Source: Gemmatimonadetes bacterium bin94 (GTDB lineage: Bacteria; Gemmatimonadota; Gemmatimonadetes; Longimicrobiales; Gaopeijiaceae). Taken from it: a stretch of 64,000 bases of DNA. The first letter of the stretch is position 1, and every line of letters starts with the position of its first letter. The notes under the pieces are model-generated. The model was given only the letters and a program-made list of their open reading frames with translations, searched no databases and was not told the DNA's origin. Location: positions 20,100 to 84,099 of the forward strand of contig MPNE01000015.1 of assembly GCA_002238865.1 (NCBI GenBank). Direction: 5' to 3'. The translations under genes and the position numbers were made by a program. Shown here piece after piece: positions 9,250 to 17,810 of this stretch.

Positions 9250-12200
9250 AGAGACCTGGCAGGATGGGCTCAACCGACCGCCGGCACTGGTCCGGCGCGT
9301 GCCACGCGGTGCGGGCACTCGCTGCGGCCGCCGTCGTACTCGGGGCGGCACTGGCAAATCCGATCACCGCCCAGGTCCCCTACGACCGCCTCGTGGCGGC
9401 CGACTCCGAGCCCGAGAGCTGGCTCACCTACTCCGGCAACTACGCGTCCCACCGTTTCTCGCAACTCGATCAGATCAACGCCGGGAACGTGGCGGACCTG
9501 CGCGTCGTCTGGGCCTACCAGATGGATGACGGGCTCATCGAGACGAGTCCGATCGTGGCGAACGGGGTCATGTACGTGACCGAGCCGCCGAGCACGGTGA
9601 CCGCGCTCGATGCGCGCACCGGTAAGCGCCTCTGGAAGTGGACGCCACAGATGGGGTCGAACGTGCTCAACATCGGCTTCCCGAGGGTGAACCGGGGCGT
9701 GGCGATTCTGGATTCGACGCTGTACGTGGGAACGCTCGACGCGCACCTCGTCGCGCTCGACGCACGGTCCGGTGCCGTGCGCTGGGACGTGGAGGTCGCG
9801 GACAACGCGATCGGGTTCTCGTTGACGCTGGCGCCGCTGGCGCTCGATGGGAAGGTCATCGTCGGCGTGTCCGGGGCCGAGGCGGGCGTGCGCGGTTTCA
9901 TCGACGCCTACGACCCGGTCACAGGGGAGCTCCTCTGGCGCACCTACACGATCCCGGCGCCGGGCGAGCCCGGAAGCGAGACCTGGGGCGGCAACAGCTG
10001 GGAAACGGGCGGCGGGTCGACGTGGCTGACCGGCTCCTACGATCCCGAACTCGATCTGCTGTACTGGCCGGTCGGCAACCCGGCTCCCGACTGGAACGGC
10101 GACGTGCGACCCGGCGACAACCTCTACACGGACTGCCTGCTGGCGCTGAACCCACACACCGGCGAGATCGTCTGGTGGTTCCAGTTCACACCGCACGACA
10201 CCCATGACTGGGACGCCAACCAGATTCAGGTTCTGGTCGACGCCGAGTGGGAGGGTGAACCCCGCAAGCTGGTGGTGACGGCCAACCGAAACGCCTTCTA
10301 CTACGTCCTCGACCGCGAGACCGGGGAGTTTCTTCACGGCACCGAGTACTCGAAGCAGACCTGGGCCGAAGGACTCGACGAAAACGGCCGCCCGATCGTC
10401 ATTCCCGGGACCGACCCGACCGAAGAGGGCAACCTCGTGTGGCCCAGCCTGCAGGGTTCGGCGAACTGGTTCAGCCCCAGCTACAGCCCGATGACCGGGC
10501 TCTTCTACCAGCCCACGCGGATCATGGGCGCGATCTACTACAAGGCGGAGGTCGAATACGTGCCCGGCCAGCCGTTCATGGGCGGCGGCGAGCAAGCGCT
10601 GCGGGGCGAAGAGGCCAGCGGCGCGGTGAAGGCGCTCGACGTGCTCACCGGCGAACTGAAGTGGGAGTTTCCGCTGCAGTCGCCGCCGTGGGCGGGCGTG
10701 ATGGCGACGGCCGGCAACCTCGTGTTCGGGGGCAGCGACGAAGGCAACATCTTCGCGCTGAACGCCGAGACCGGGGAGCCGCTCTGGAACTTTCAGGCCG
10801 GGGCCGCGGTGCGAAGCGCCCCGATGTCGTTCGAGATCGACGGTGAGCAGAGGATCGTGAACTCGGCCGGGGGGACGATGTTCGTGTTCGGGTTGGGGGG
10901 TGGCTCGGGGCCCGGCAATGATCAGGGGGCCGCAGGCGACAACGGTCACGTGGACGACAACGGCCACGCGAGCGCCACCCCCCTCACCGCCCCGCCTCCG
11001 GACCCGGAGATGCTGGCACGCATCCGCGAAGAAGGGCTGCACCGCTCCCAGCTGCCGCGCACCCTGTCGTACATGACCGACGTGATCGGCGCGCGACTCA
11101 CCAATTCGGCTGCAATGGATCGGGCGCAGCAATGGGCCGTTGCGGAGATGGAGCGGATCGGGCTGGTGAACACCGAGCGAGAGCCGTTCATGAACTACGG
11201 CGCGAGCTGGGACAACGAGTACGTATCCGTCCACATGACCGCGCCGGACTACCAGCCGCTCGTCGCGTACCCGATCGCGCACACGCCGGGCACCGACGGC
11301 AGGCAGCAGCTCGACGTCGTGATCGCCGATGTCCGCACCCGGGGCGACCTGGAGGGGCTGCGCGGCAAGTTGCGGGGCCTTGCGGTGATGTCCACGCCGC
11401 CGCCCGTCATCGACCTGACCCGCTTCGCCACCGGCACTCCGCGACGCACTGACGAGGAGATGCGCGAGCTGGAGGAGGACGTGATCCCGCCTCCCCCCGG
11501 GCCCGATCCGTACTTCTCCCGACTCTACCCCGATCCCCCCGCGAACCCGGAGGTGCTCACCGCGGCCGAGCGGCTGGCGTTCTACGTGGAGGAAGGAGTC
11601 GCGGTGGTGCTCGAGTCGAACAGCGGCTGGCTCGGGGCGGTGCGCGGATTTGCCCGGCCCGGGGCGAAGGTCGACCGCTGGGACCGCGACGTCACCCTCG
11701 CGTCGGTCCCGATCGTCGCGGTCACGCCCGAGCACTACAACCGCATGTACCGGATCCTGCGGCGGGACATCCCCGTCACCGTCGAGGTGGAAGTACGCAA
11801 CGTGCTCGGCGATGGGCCCAGCGAAGCCAGCAACGTGCTCGGCGAGATTCCCGGCACCGATCTGGCGCACGAAGTCGTCATGCTGGGCGCCCACTTCGAC
11901 ACCTGGCACGCGAGCCCGAACGCCAGCGACAACACATCGGGCACGGCGGTGATGCTCGAAGCCATGCGGATTCTCAACGCGGTTGGCGCCAGGCCGCGCC
12001 GCACGATCCGTATCGCGCTCTGGTCCGGCGAGGAGCAGGGCATCTTCGGGTCGACGGCGTACGTGCAGAAGCACTTCGGCAGTCCCGGCGACCCCGGCGG
12101 CACGAAACCCGGCTACGACAACTTCTCCGTCTACTTCAACCAGGACTACGGCCCCGGCCAATACCGGGGGATCTGGCTGCAGCAGAACGAGTACGTCCGC

Positions 12201-12482
12201 GACCTCTTCGCCACCTGGATGGAGCCCCTGCGGGACCTGGGCATGACCACCATCTCACCCCGCAGCGTCGGCAGCACGGACCACGTGCCCTTCGACCGCG
12301 CGGGCCTCCCCGCCTTCCAGTTCCTGCAGGCGCGCGTGGGCGGAACGGGTGGCCACACCAACCTCGACTTCTACGACACCCTCCCCATCGACGACCTGAT
12401 CAAGAACGCGGTCATCATGGCGTCGTTCGTGTACAACGCGGCGATGGCCGACGTCAAGGTGCCGAGAAAGGGACCCCGATGA
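9246..12482 (+). CDS. PQQ-dependent dehydrogenase fused to M28 metallopeptidase
   Basis: This 1,078-aa exported protein joins two enzymes. Residues about 40-545 form a quinoprotein alcohol/glucose dehydrogenase-type propeller (SHRFSQLDQINAGNV, GNPAPDWNGDVRPGDNLYTD near 277, PHDTHDWDANQ near 315, SAGGTMFVFGL at the end). A Gly/Asp/Asn/His-rich linker at about 547-580 follows. Residues about 590-1078 are an M28 zinc peptidase with all expected ligands visible: AHFDTWH near 880, DNTSG near 895, the catalytic WSGEEQG near 926, NQDYG near 965 and STDHVPF near 1010. Stand-alone M28 enzymes begin with their own signal peptide; here that is replaced by the linker. It is coupled by four-base overlaps to the cytochrome upstream and the DinB-like gene downstream. 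The open frame and intact motifs in both halves argue against a pseudogene; an assembly artefact cannot be excluded from sequence alone. Confidence 0.85.
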   Translation: MKRPGRMGSTDRRHWSGACHAVRALAAAAVVLGAALANPITAQVPYDRLVAADSEPESWLTYSGNYASHRFSQLDQINAGNVADLRVVWAYQMDDGLIETSPIVANGVMYVTEPPSTVTALDARTGKRLWKWTPQMGSNVLNIGFPRVNRGVAILDSTLYVGTLDAHLVALDARSGAVRWDVEVADNAIGFSLTLAPLALDGKVIVGVSGAEAGVRGFIDAYDPVTGELLWRTYTIPAPGEPGSETWGGNSWETGGGSTWLTGSYDPELDLLYWPVGNPAPDWNGDVRPGDNLYTDCLLALNPHTGEIVWWFQFTPHDTHDWDANQIQVLVDAEWEGEPRKLVVTANRNAFYYVLDRETGEFLHGTEYSKQTWAEGLDENGRPIVIPGTDPTEEGNLVWPSLQGSANWFSPSYSPMTGLFYQPTRIMGAIYYKAEVEYVPGQPFMGGGEQALRGEEASGAVKALDVLTGELKWEFPLQSPPWAGVMATAGNLVFGGSDEGNIFALNAETGEPLWNFQAGAAVRSAPMSFEIDGEQRIVNSAGGTMFVFGLGGGSGPGNDQGAAGDNGHVDDNGHASATPLTAPPPDPEMLARIREEGLHRSQLPRTLSYMTDVIGARLTNSAAMDRAQQWAVAEMERIGLVNTEREPFMNYGASWDNEYVSVHMTAPDYQPLVAYPIAHTPGTDGRQQLDVVIADVRTRGDLEGLRGKLRGLAVMSTPPPVIDLTRFATGTPRRTDEEMRELEEDVIPPPPGPDPYFSRLYPDPPANPEVLTAAERLAFYVEEGVAVVLESNSGWLGAVRGFARPGAKVDRWDRDVTLASVPIVAVTPEHYNRMYRILRRDIPVTVEVEVRNVLGDGPSEASNVLGEIPGTDLAHEVVMLGAHFDTWHASPNASDNTSGTAVMLEAMRILNAVGARPRRTIRIALWSGEEQGIFGSTAYVQKHFGSPGDPGGTKPGYDNFSVYFNQDYGPGQYRGIWLQQNEYVRDLFATWMEPLRDLGMTTISPRSVGSTDHVPFDRAGLPAFQFLQARVGGTGGHTNLDFYDTLPIDDLIKNAVIMASFVYNAAMADVKVPRKGPR

Positions 12483-13060
12483 GCGCAGCAGCCAGCGGCC
12501 CCGGCTCCGGCCGGCAGAGCGACCCCGGCAACGTGGACGGCACGGCGGGTGCGGGCATGCCGGGGCGCACCCGAATCGCACACACGATCGAGATCTTCGA
12601 GGCCGCGCGGCGGCCGCTGTTCATGGTGCTGGACGGAATCGCGCAGGAGGATCTGGACTGGCTGCCGGCCCCCGGGATGCGCGGGATCGGGAAGATCTGC
12701 AGACACATGTACCGGGTGGACATCTGGTTCCTGAAGCGGCTCGGGATCGAGCCCGTGATCACCCACGACGCCCCGGGTTCGGCGGACGAGATCGCCGCGC
12801 GGATGCGCACGATCCAGGAACAGGTCATTGCCGAGGTGGACGGGTGCGGAAGCGACGCGGATCTCATGGCCGAGCGCACGTCGCTCGACGGGAAGACCGG
12901 GGCGCGGATGGGGGTGGACGTGATCCACATGGCACAGCACTACCTGTATCATCTGGCCCAGATGACGTACCTGCGCCGGATGCGGGACCGGGAGTGGAAG
13001 GCACCGCTGGATGAATGGGAGCATGCGACGCACCTGATCGGGGATCGGGTGCTGGAGTAG
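12479..13060 (+). CDS. DinB-like metal-binding four-helix protein
   Basis: This 193-aa protein has the DinB/YfiT-like pattern. One conserved histidine lies in the second helix (ICRHMYRVDIWF), and a histidine pair spaced on one helix face near the C-terminus (VIHMAQHYLYHLAQ) would complete a His3 metal site. A disordered Gly/Pro-rich stretch of about 30 residues precedes the domain, so the true start could be a later codon, but the ATG at 12479 overlaps the stop of the fusion gene (ATGA). Members include thiol-dependent transferases and proteins of unknown role. It has no visible signal peptide, so unlike its neighbours it is probably cytoplasmic. Confidence 0.75.
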   Translation: MSAAASGPGSGRQSDPGNVDGTAGAGMPGRTRIAHTIEIFEAARRPLFMVLDGIAQEDLDWLPAPGMRGIGKICRHMYRVDIWFLKRLGIEPVITHDAPGSADEIAARMRTIQEQVIAEVDGCGSDADLMAERTSLDGKTGARMGVDVIHMAQHYLYHLAQMTYLRRMRDREWKAPLDEWEHATHLIGDRVLE

Positions 13061-13212
13061 GGGTCACGCCGCCAAATGACCACCGTCAAACGACGAACTT
13101 TCGAGGTCCCGGCCGGCGGGGCGTCCAAGACGGACTGGAACTTGATCGTGCCACGTAGTATTCTGGCCAGCCGCTGTAGTCATGAAATCCGGTTACCCAC
13201 TTCCGGGGTAAC

Positions 13213-14211
13213 ATGTTGAGAAAGGGAGATCGACCACTGACCAAGCAAGCTTACCAATTCCGGCTCTCCGGCCTCAATGAGACTGAGGGTCACATCAAAG
13301 TCGACACGCTGATACGTGCCCTGAAAGCCCTGGTAAAGACTGCCGAAAATGCCACCCGTTTGGCGGCCACCGGGCGCAGTGGTGGGCGAGGGCCCAAGCC
13401 GCGCTGGCTCAGGGAGGCTCTCGACTTCACCATCACTGGATTGGAACCCGGATCCACTACTCTTGAAATAGAGGCGCCCCGGCTCGGAGACGTATCGGAT
13501 CTTGACATCGCCCAGCAGGATCTTTGGGTGCAGCAACCGAGCGTCGAGGACACTTCGCTCGACTTGGGTGCGCGCGCGACAGCAGAGGTGCAGAATTCCG
13601 GAGCATCCGGGGACTACTTCGATGGCAACGTCCTGCAGGCGATTCTCGGGTTCGGAGATGCGGCGAAGACCGCAGACGTCTGTTACGAGCTGATCGCAGC
13701 GAACCGGTCTGGGACTGGTTTCGTCCTCGAAGCATCGGCCTGCCCAAGGATCAAGGAACGCCTCCACCTCATCCCTGCCCCACATGCTTTCGTAGTAAGT
13801 GGCAGACTGGACGAGATCGGGCACGGGTTGGGTCGCTTTCGACTCTTGATTGATGGAGGGTCCTTACCTGGCCGGCTCGACCGCAACCAACTAGATGTGG
13901 AGATGCTACGCCCACTCTGGGGCAAACTGGCCACCGTGCAGGGCATCGTTCACTTCAAATCCAGCGGTCAGCCGCGTCTCATCGAGGCGCGCCGGATAGA
14001 CGCACGCAGCAAGGGCGACAAGATCTTTGAAACTATGCCCCAAGCTGAGCTTGGCGGTGGAGAATCCGCCGACGTTCTGACGAAATCGGATCGGCGTCCG
14101 TCTGTGCCCATGTCCTCGCTTCGGGAGTTGCGCCGAGTAGATCCAATGGTCCTTTGGGGCGCTTGGCCCGGTGACGAGCCGATCGAGAGACTGTTGGCCG
14201 AACTGGACTGA
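13213..14211 (+). CDS. uncharacterised 332-aa protein paired with a PIN-domain gene (possible antitoxin)
   Basis: I do not recognise a named domain. The protein is soluble-looking, with no signal peptide or membrane helix. Features include YQFRLSGLNETEGHIKVDTL at the start, a central acidic region, the motif VVSGRLDEIGHGLGRFRLL, then LRPLWGKLATVQGIVHFKSSG and a C-terminus with PGDEPIERLLAELD. The C-terminal GDEP-LLAELD tail and the position 12 bases before a PIN-domain toxin gene suggest it is the regulatory or antitoxin partner, although it is far larger than usual VapB-type antitoxins. Base composition is lower in GC and codon use is more mixed than in neighbours, which hints at transfer. 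The start may be a few codons later. Confidence 0.7.
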   Translation: MLRKGDRPLTKQAYQFRLSGLNETEGHIKVDTLIRALKALVKTAENATRLAATGRSGGRGPKPRWLREALDFTITGLEPGSTTLEIEAPRLGDVSDLDIAQQDLWVQQPSVEDTSLDLGARATAEVQNSGASGDYFDGNVLQAILGFGDAAKTADVCYELIAANRSGTGFVLEASACPRIKERLHLIPAPHAFVVSGRLDEIGHGLGRFRLLIDGGSLPGRLDRNQLDVEMLRPLWGKLATVQGIVHFKSSGQPRLIEARRIDARSKGDKIFETMPQAELGGGESADVLTKSDRRPSVPMSSLRELRRVDPMVLWGAWPGDEPIERLLAELD

Positions 14212-14223
14212 TCTCCCGGCCAT

Positions 14224-14504
14224 ATGAAACGCTTCCTTCTGGATACGAACATACTGCTGGGGCTTGCCCGGGAAGCAGAATGGGCACGACGGGTCTACCT
14301 CCGATTCAATCTGGACGATTCCGATGTCATCGTCTTCACGTCGGCTGCATGGTCAGCCGTGAACATGGGAAGAACGACCTCTGGATAGCGGCTACCGCGC
14401 ACGCAAGTGGGGCGGTCCTGCTGTCGACAGATGGAGATTTCAGGCACTTGGACGAAGTGTGGTTCCAGTACGAACACGTCGACCAAGCGACCACGTCAGA
14501 CTGA
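14224..14504 (+). pseudogene. broken PIN-domain (VapC-like) toxin gene
   Basis: The ATG at 14224 opens a normal PIN start (MKRFLLDTNILLGLARE, with the first catalytic Asp in LLDTN), but this frame stops at a TAG near 14386. The C-terminal PIN half continues in another frame: GKNDLWIAATAHASGAVLLS followed by TDGDFRHLDEVWF, including the later acidic residues, ending at a TGA at 14502-14504. Intact relatives are about 130-150 residues; only about 93 codons are present, so some 40-60 central codons, including the middle catalytic Glu, are missing and the frame has shifted. The gene would not make active RNase. It lies right after the 332-aa partner. Confidence 0.8.
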
Positions 14505-14726
14505 AACGCGACCGTATGGTTCATCCGGGCTAATCCGGAAGGATCGTTCGATCAACGACAGCTCACCCTTCAGGGCGACGGCAACTACGACGGGGTCGCC
14601 CGGCTGATCGAGGAGCGGGGAGTCGTGCCGCCGGCACTACAGGCCGACCTCGATCGCCTGGATTCGGCGGGGATTCCGCGCGACATCATCTTCGAGCAGG
14701 GAGCGAGCGTGCTTTTCGGCAGCTAG
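14505..14726 (+). pseudogene. coding-like remnant without a start, unknown family
   Basis: Immediately after the TGA that ends the PIN fragment, and in the same frame, 73 sense codons run to a TAG at 14724. There is no ATG, GTG or TTG at the head. The codon choice is normal for this genome and the translated tail (LIEERGVVPPALQADLDRLD, then PRDIIFEQGASVLFGS) looks like the C-terminus of a real protein. I cannot assign it. It may be the end of a gene whose 5' part was lost in the same event that truncated the PIN gene. Confidence 0.4.
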
Positions 14727-17185
14727 AACAACACGTCCCCCAGGAAGTGCAGCCTCAGGACCACGCGGGGGCGACCATCCCTCCCTCGCGGCAACCCCTG
14801 TGCCAGGTCCAGCCGGCTCATCCCGTTCATGAAGACCACGCCGGCACCGACTGCGTAGAAGTCGTCGCCTCCGGCCGACGCCCAGTCGGCGAAGACCGAA
14901 AGCCGGAGAAAGCGCACCTGCCGCTGCAGGTCCGCCCGGCCCCTCCAGATGGCGGACGACCTCAGATTGCCCGAGTGCCCGCGGAGCCAGAGGCCGCTAC
15001 CACCCAGGCTCCACAGGTCCAGCCGTGCGGGATCGCCCCAGACCCGGGCGCCGCCACCCTCCAGTCCGGCGCTGTAGTCTCCGCCGAGCGGGATCGTCAG
15101 CGCTCCGGTCGCCCCCGCCCGAACATGGGGGTTGTCGCCCACCGTGGCCCGCACCCCCACCCATCCGCCCCCGCCGGGTGACCGGGACGTCATGCCGCCC
15201 CACCATGGTCTGAAGCTGGCCGCCACACCTCCCCGGTTGCGTACGCCGCCGTCCCCGGCTGTGCCGTCGCCCACCAGGTCGGCGTCGCTCTCGGCGAAGA
15301 AGCGGAGCGACATCCAGGACCGTTCGCCACTGCCGGGCAGCACCCCCAGCGACGCACCCCTCGACCAATAGAAATCGGTGGAATCACCCGCGGTCAGGAG
15401 GGGTCCCGGAGACTGCCCCGACCCCCCGTCTCCGATACCCCCTCCCCTGAGCGCGCGGTAGAAGGAGAGTTGCAGCCTTCGGTTCGGCAGATCCCTGATC
15501 AGCGTCAGTTCGACGTCCGGCGCCTGGAACCGGCGGGTTGGAATCCGGACCGTGGCCACGCCCCTGCCCCAGCCGAAGTCGCGGCGCAGACGGGTGCCCG
15601 CCGACAGCCACTCCACCGGGTTGTAGCGCAGCAGCCAGAGCGTCTGGCCGGGCGGATAAAAGACCCAGGGATTCGCTGCCAGTTCCGGGTCACCACCTTC
15701 CCCGGTGCCGATCCCGGCGAGGGTGGCGGCGATTTCGGCAACCGCGTCAACGTCCAGGCCGACCGGGCGTTCCTCCCAGACATTCGGGGGCAGCAGTTCG
15801 CTCAGGGCGAGCGCGGACCGGTCGGCGGGGGTGATCGTCACCGTTTCATCCGGGTCCGCCGAGTCCACGTCGCCCGCGATGCTGTCCTCCTGCTGGCGCC
15901 ACATGTCAAACGCCTCGGCCGCCGTCGCCGGCGTGCCCGGTGCCGCCTCTGCGCCCCGTTGAAGGATGTCCTCGATCTCGATCGTCCAGTCGAAGGTCAC
16001 GGGGACTACGGGCGCGGGCTGGCCGCTCGGGCCGGTATGCTCATCGGCTCCCAGGTGGCCCTCCAGGAGTACGCGCCGGGGCAGCCAGTACCGCAATTCC
16101 CACAATGCGTAGTCGGCCACGACGGTCGTGATGTCGAACTCCATGGACGGCATCAGGTTGTTGAGCACGCCGTTGACGAAGCGGTCGAAGAGGGTGTTGC
16201 GCCGGGAAGGGCCCTCGGCGCGGCTGGAGTCGGCGGCCAGCGCGGAATCGGGAGCCGGTACGGTGTCGAGGGCCCGAACGGAATCGAGGGCCCGCGCAGT
16301 GTCTGGCACCTGCGCCGAGTCCGCAGCACCCTGGGCGTCGACGGCATCCGCCGGGCCCAGATCCAGATTGACCAAGGGCGCCCACCGCCCACCCCGCCTC
16401 AACTGCCAGGAGATCTCCCGGTTTGCCGGCTTGGGGAGCCGGTAGGCGCCGCGGACCAGCGCCATCGACTCGGGCTCGATCCACATCATCGCCGAGACGA
16501 GACGGATACTGCGAACCCGCGGGATCACGGTCACGACGACCGCGCTGATCGTGCGGCCCCCACCCGGCTGAACCGAAATGGTGTCGCCCGAGCGAAACTG
16601 GTAGTGGCGTTCCGAGTCCGGCGCCAGGGGACTCAGGATCAGCCGGCGGGGCTCATCCGAACTCGCGTCTGCCCCGCCCGTGCCGAACGCAAAGGGGTCG
16701 GCGCGGGGATCGGCGGCAAAGCGCTCGATTTGCAGTCCCGAGAAGAAGTCCGGCGGATCGCCAGGGCCATGTCCGGGATCGCGGAGGCGGCTCCCCAGGA
16801 TGTGCGCGACATCGGGCTCGTCGCGCGACCACCTGACCCGGGTGACCCGCTCGCCGTGCATCCATGGCCGATCGCGCTGCAGGGCAGGCGCGTCCATGCC
16901 CACCCGTTCGCGAATCAGGGCCGTGTAGGCGTCGATCCCCAGCCGGGCGGTGTCGCGGGCAGCCTTCACACCGAGTACGAGATGGCGGGCGGTCTCGTCG
17001 AGGTACGCGTCCAGCGCGGGGGCGGTGGCGAGGGTGCCGGCCGGAATCGAATCGGGGGTCTGTGCGGAGGCCGTGCCGTGAAGGGTGGCGGCGCACAGAA
17101 GGGCCAATCGAACGGGCAGCAACGCAGGATGTTTTAAGCCGGCCGGACTGCAACGTCGATCGACTGGAGCGGGGATTTCGGCCAC
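14723..17185 (-). CDS. large putative outer-membrane protein of unknown function
   Basis: This roughly 820-aa protein has a signal peptide (VRLALLCAATLHGTASAQ) and a C-terminus rich in alternating beta strands that ends in FLGDVLF; a terminal Phe is the usual outer-membrane assembly signal. The middle contains a low-complexity stretch at about 300-330 built from repeated Asp-Ser/Thr-Ala words (DSAQVPDTARALDSVRALD), probably a flexible linker. The N-terminal part has a segment on residue use resembling surface-antigen or DUF5686-like barrels (MWIEPESMALVRGAYRLPKP), but I cannot assign a family firmly. The start is uncertain: I take the GTG at 17185, the nearest plausible start before the signal peptide, because the extra N-terminal residues of the longer frame look non-coding. 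It stands alone on this strand. Confidence 0.65.
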   Translation of the reverse strand: MAEIPAPVDRRCSPAGLKHPALLPVRLALLCAATLHGTASAQTPDSIPAGTLATAPALDAYLDETARHLVLGVKAARDTARLGIDAYTALIRERVGMDAPALQRDRPWMHGERVTRVRWSRDEPDVAHILGSRLRDPGHGPGDPPDFFSGLQIERFAADPRADPFAFGTGGADASSDEPRRLILSPLAPDSERHYQFRSGDTISVQPGGGRTISAVVVTVIPRVRSIRLVSAMMWIEPESMALVRGAYRLPKPANREISWQLRRGGRWAPLVNLDLGPADAVDAQGAADSAQVPDTARALDSVRALDTVPAPDSALAADSSRAEGPSRRNTLFDRFVNGVLNNLMPSMEFDITTVVADYALWELRYWLPRRVLLEGHLGADEHTGPSGQPAPVVPVTFDWTIEIEDILQRGAEAAPGTPATAAEAFDMWRQQEDSIAGDVDSADPDETVTITPADRSALALSELLPPNVWEERPVGLDVDAVAEIAATLAGIGTGEGGDPELAANPWVFYPPGQTLWLLRYNPVEWLSAGTRLRRDFGWGRGVATVRIPTRRFQAPDVELTLIRDLPNRRLQLSFYRALRGGGIGDGGSGQSPGPLLTAGDSTDFYWSRGASLGVLPGSGERSWMSLRFFAESDADLVGDGTAGDGGVRNRGGVAASFRPWWGGMTSRSPGGGGWVGVRATVGDNPHVRAGATGALTIPLGGDYSAGLEGGGARVWGDPARLDLWSLGGSGLWLRGHSGNLRSSAIWRGRADLQRQVRFLRLSVFADWASAGGDDFYAVGAGVVFMNGMSRLDLAQGLPRGRDGRPRVVLRLHFLGDVLF

Positions 17186-17489
17186 GTGCCCTTGGAAAGG
17201 GTGAACTGGAGCAGGCGGAGCTTCCACCCAATCGCAAGAAGCGCACCGTTCGTTGCGGCCCCACCCGCCCCATCCAGGTTCCTGGCGCCTCCAGGCTGCT
17301 CCCGCCACGCTGTCCTCCCGGGTGGACGGGGTGTCCTGCCGGTCGGACGGCGGCGGTCTCTGGCGATCGGGGCCCGCGGGTCCACGCGTGTAGATGGCCA
17401 CTCCCCTCGACCGCCGCGCGGCCGGTTGGTGCATCCCCTGAGTCGGTGTCAGCTTGACAGGGGCCTCGCCCCACCGTCAAATGCCAACC

Positions 17490-17810
17490 ATGGCACTGTA
17501 CGGAATCTACGGGAGTCACGCGCCGGAAGTCTGTCCGATCTACGTTCCCGACAACGCCAGGGTCTTCGTGTCCATCGCCGAGACCGATCCGGCGCAACTC
17601 GCCGAACGGTACGGCATTCAGCGCATCGAGGCGCAGTATCACTCGGCGCTGGAACACACGTTCCTGTGGATCGTTGAAGCCGAGGACCCCTATCGGATCG
17701 AGGCGTTCAGCGTCGATACCGGCCTTGCATCGTTCAACAACCTCAAGATCGTGCCCCTGCACACCTTCGCGGCAACCGTCGAGCGCTTGAAGGAATCACA
17801 CGAACTGTGA
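17490..17810 (+). CDS. small DUF3303-like protein
   Basis: This 106-aa soluble protein begins MALYGIYGSHAPEVCPIY and has a ferredoxin-like alternation of strands and helices (LWIVEAEDPYRIEAFSVDTG), which recalls DUF3303-type small proteins; the assignment is tentative. In-frame ATGs at 17481 and 17490 both lack a clear ribosome site; the second gives the more family-like start. Its TGA overlaps the GTG of the SulP transporter by four bases, so the two are co-translated. It could be an accessory or regulator of anion transport, but that rests on position only. Confidence 0.6.
   Translation: MALYGIYGSHAPEVCPIYVPDNARVFVSIAETDPAQLAERYGIQRIEAQYHSALEHTFLWIVEAEDPYRIEAFSVDTGLASFNNLKIVPLHTFAATVERLKESHEL

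Noticed and set aside
9270..12161. 963-codon open frame on the minus strand opposite the PQQ-M28 fusion
   Set aside because: It is the antisense shadow of a strongly coding gene in GC-rich DNA; its translation is Arg/His/Gly-rich with no motif, signal or ribosome site.
15470..17137. 555-codon plus-strand frame opposite the outer-membrane protein
   Set aside because: Composition is that of an antisense shadow (Arg, Gly and His runs); the minus-strand frame has a signal peptide and a barrel C-terminus.
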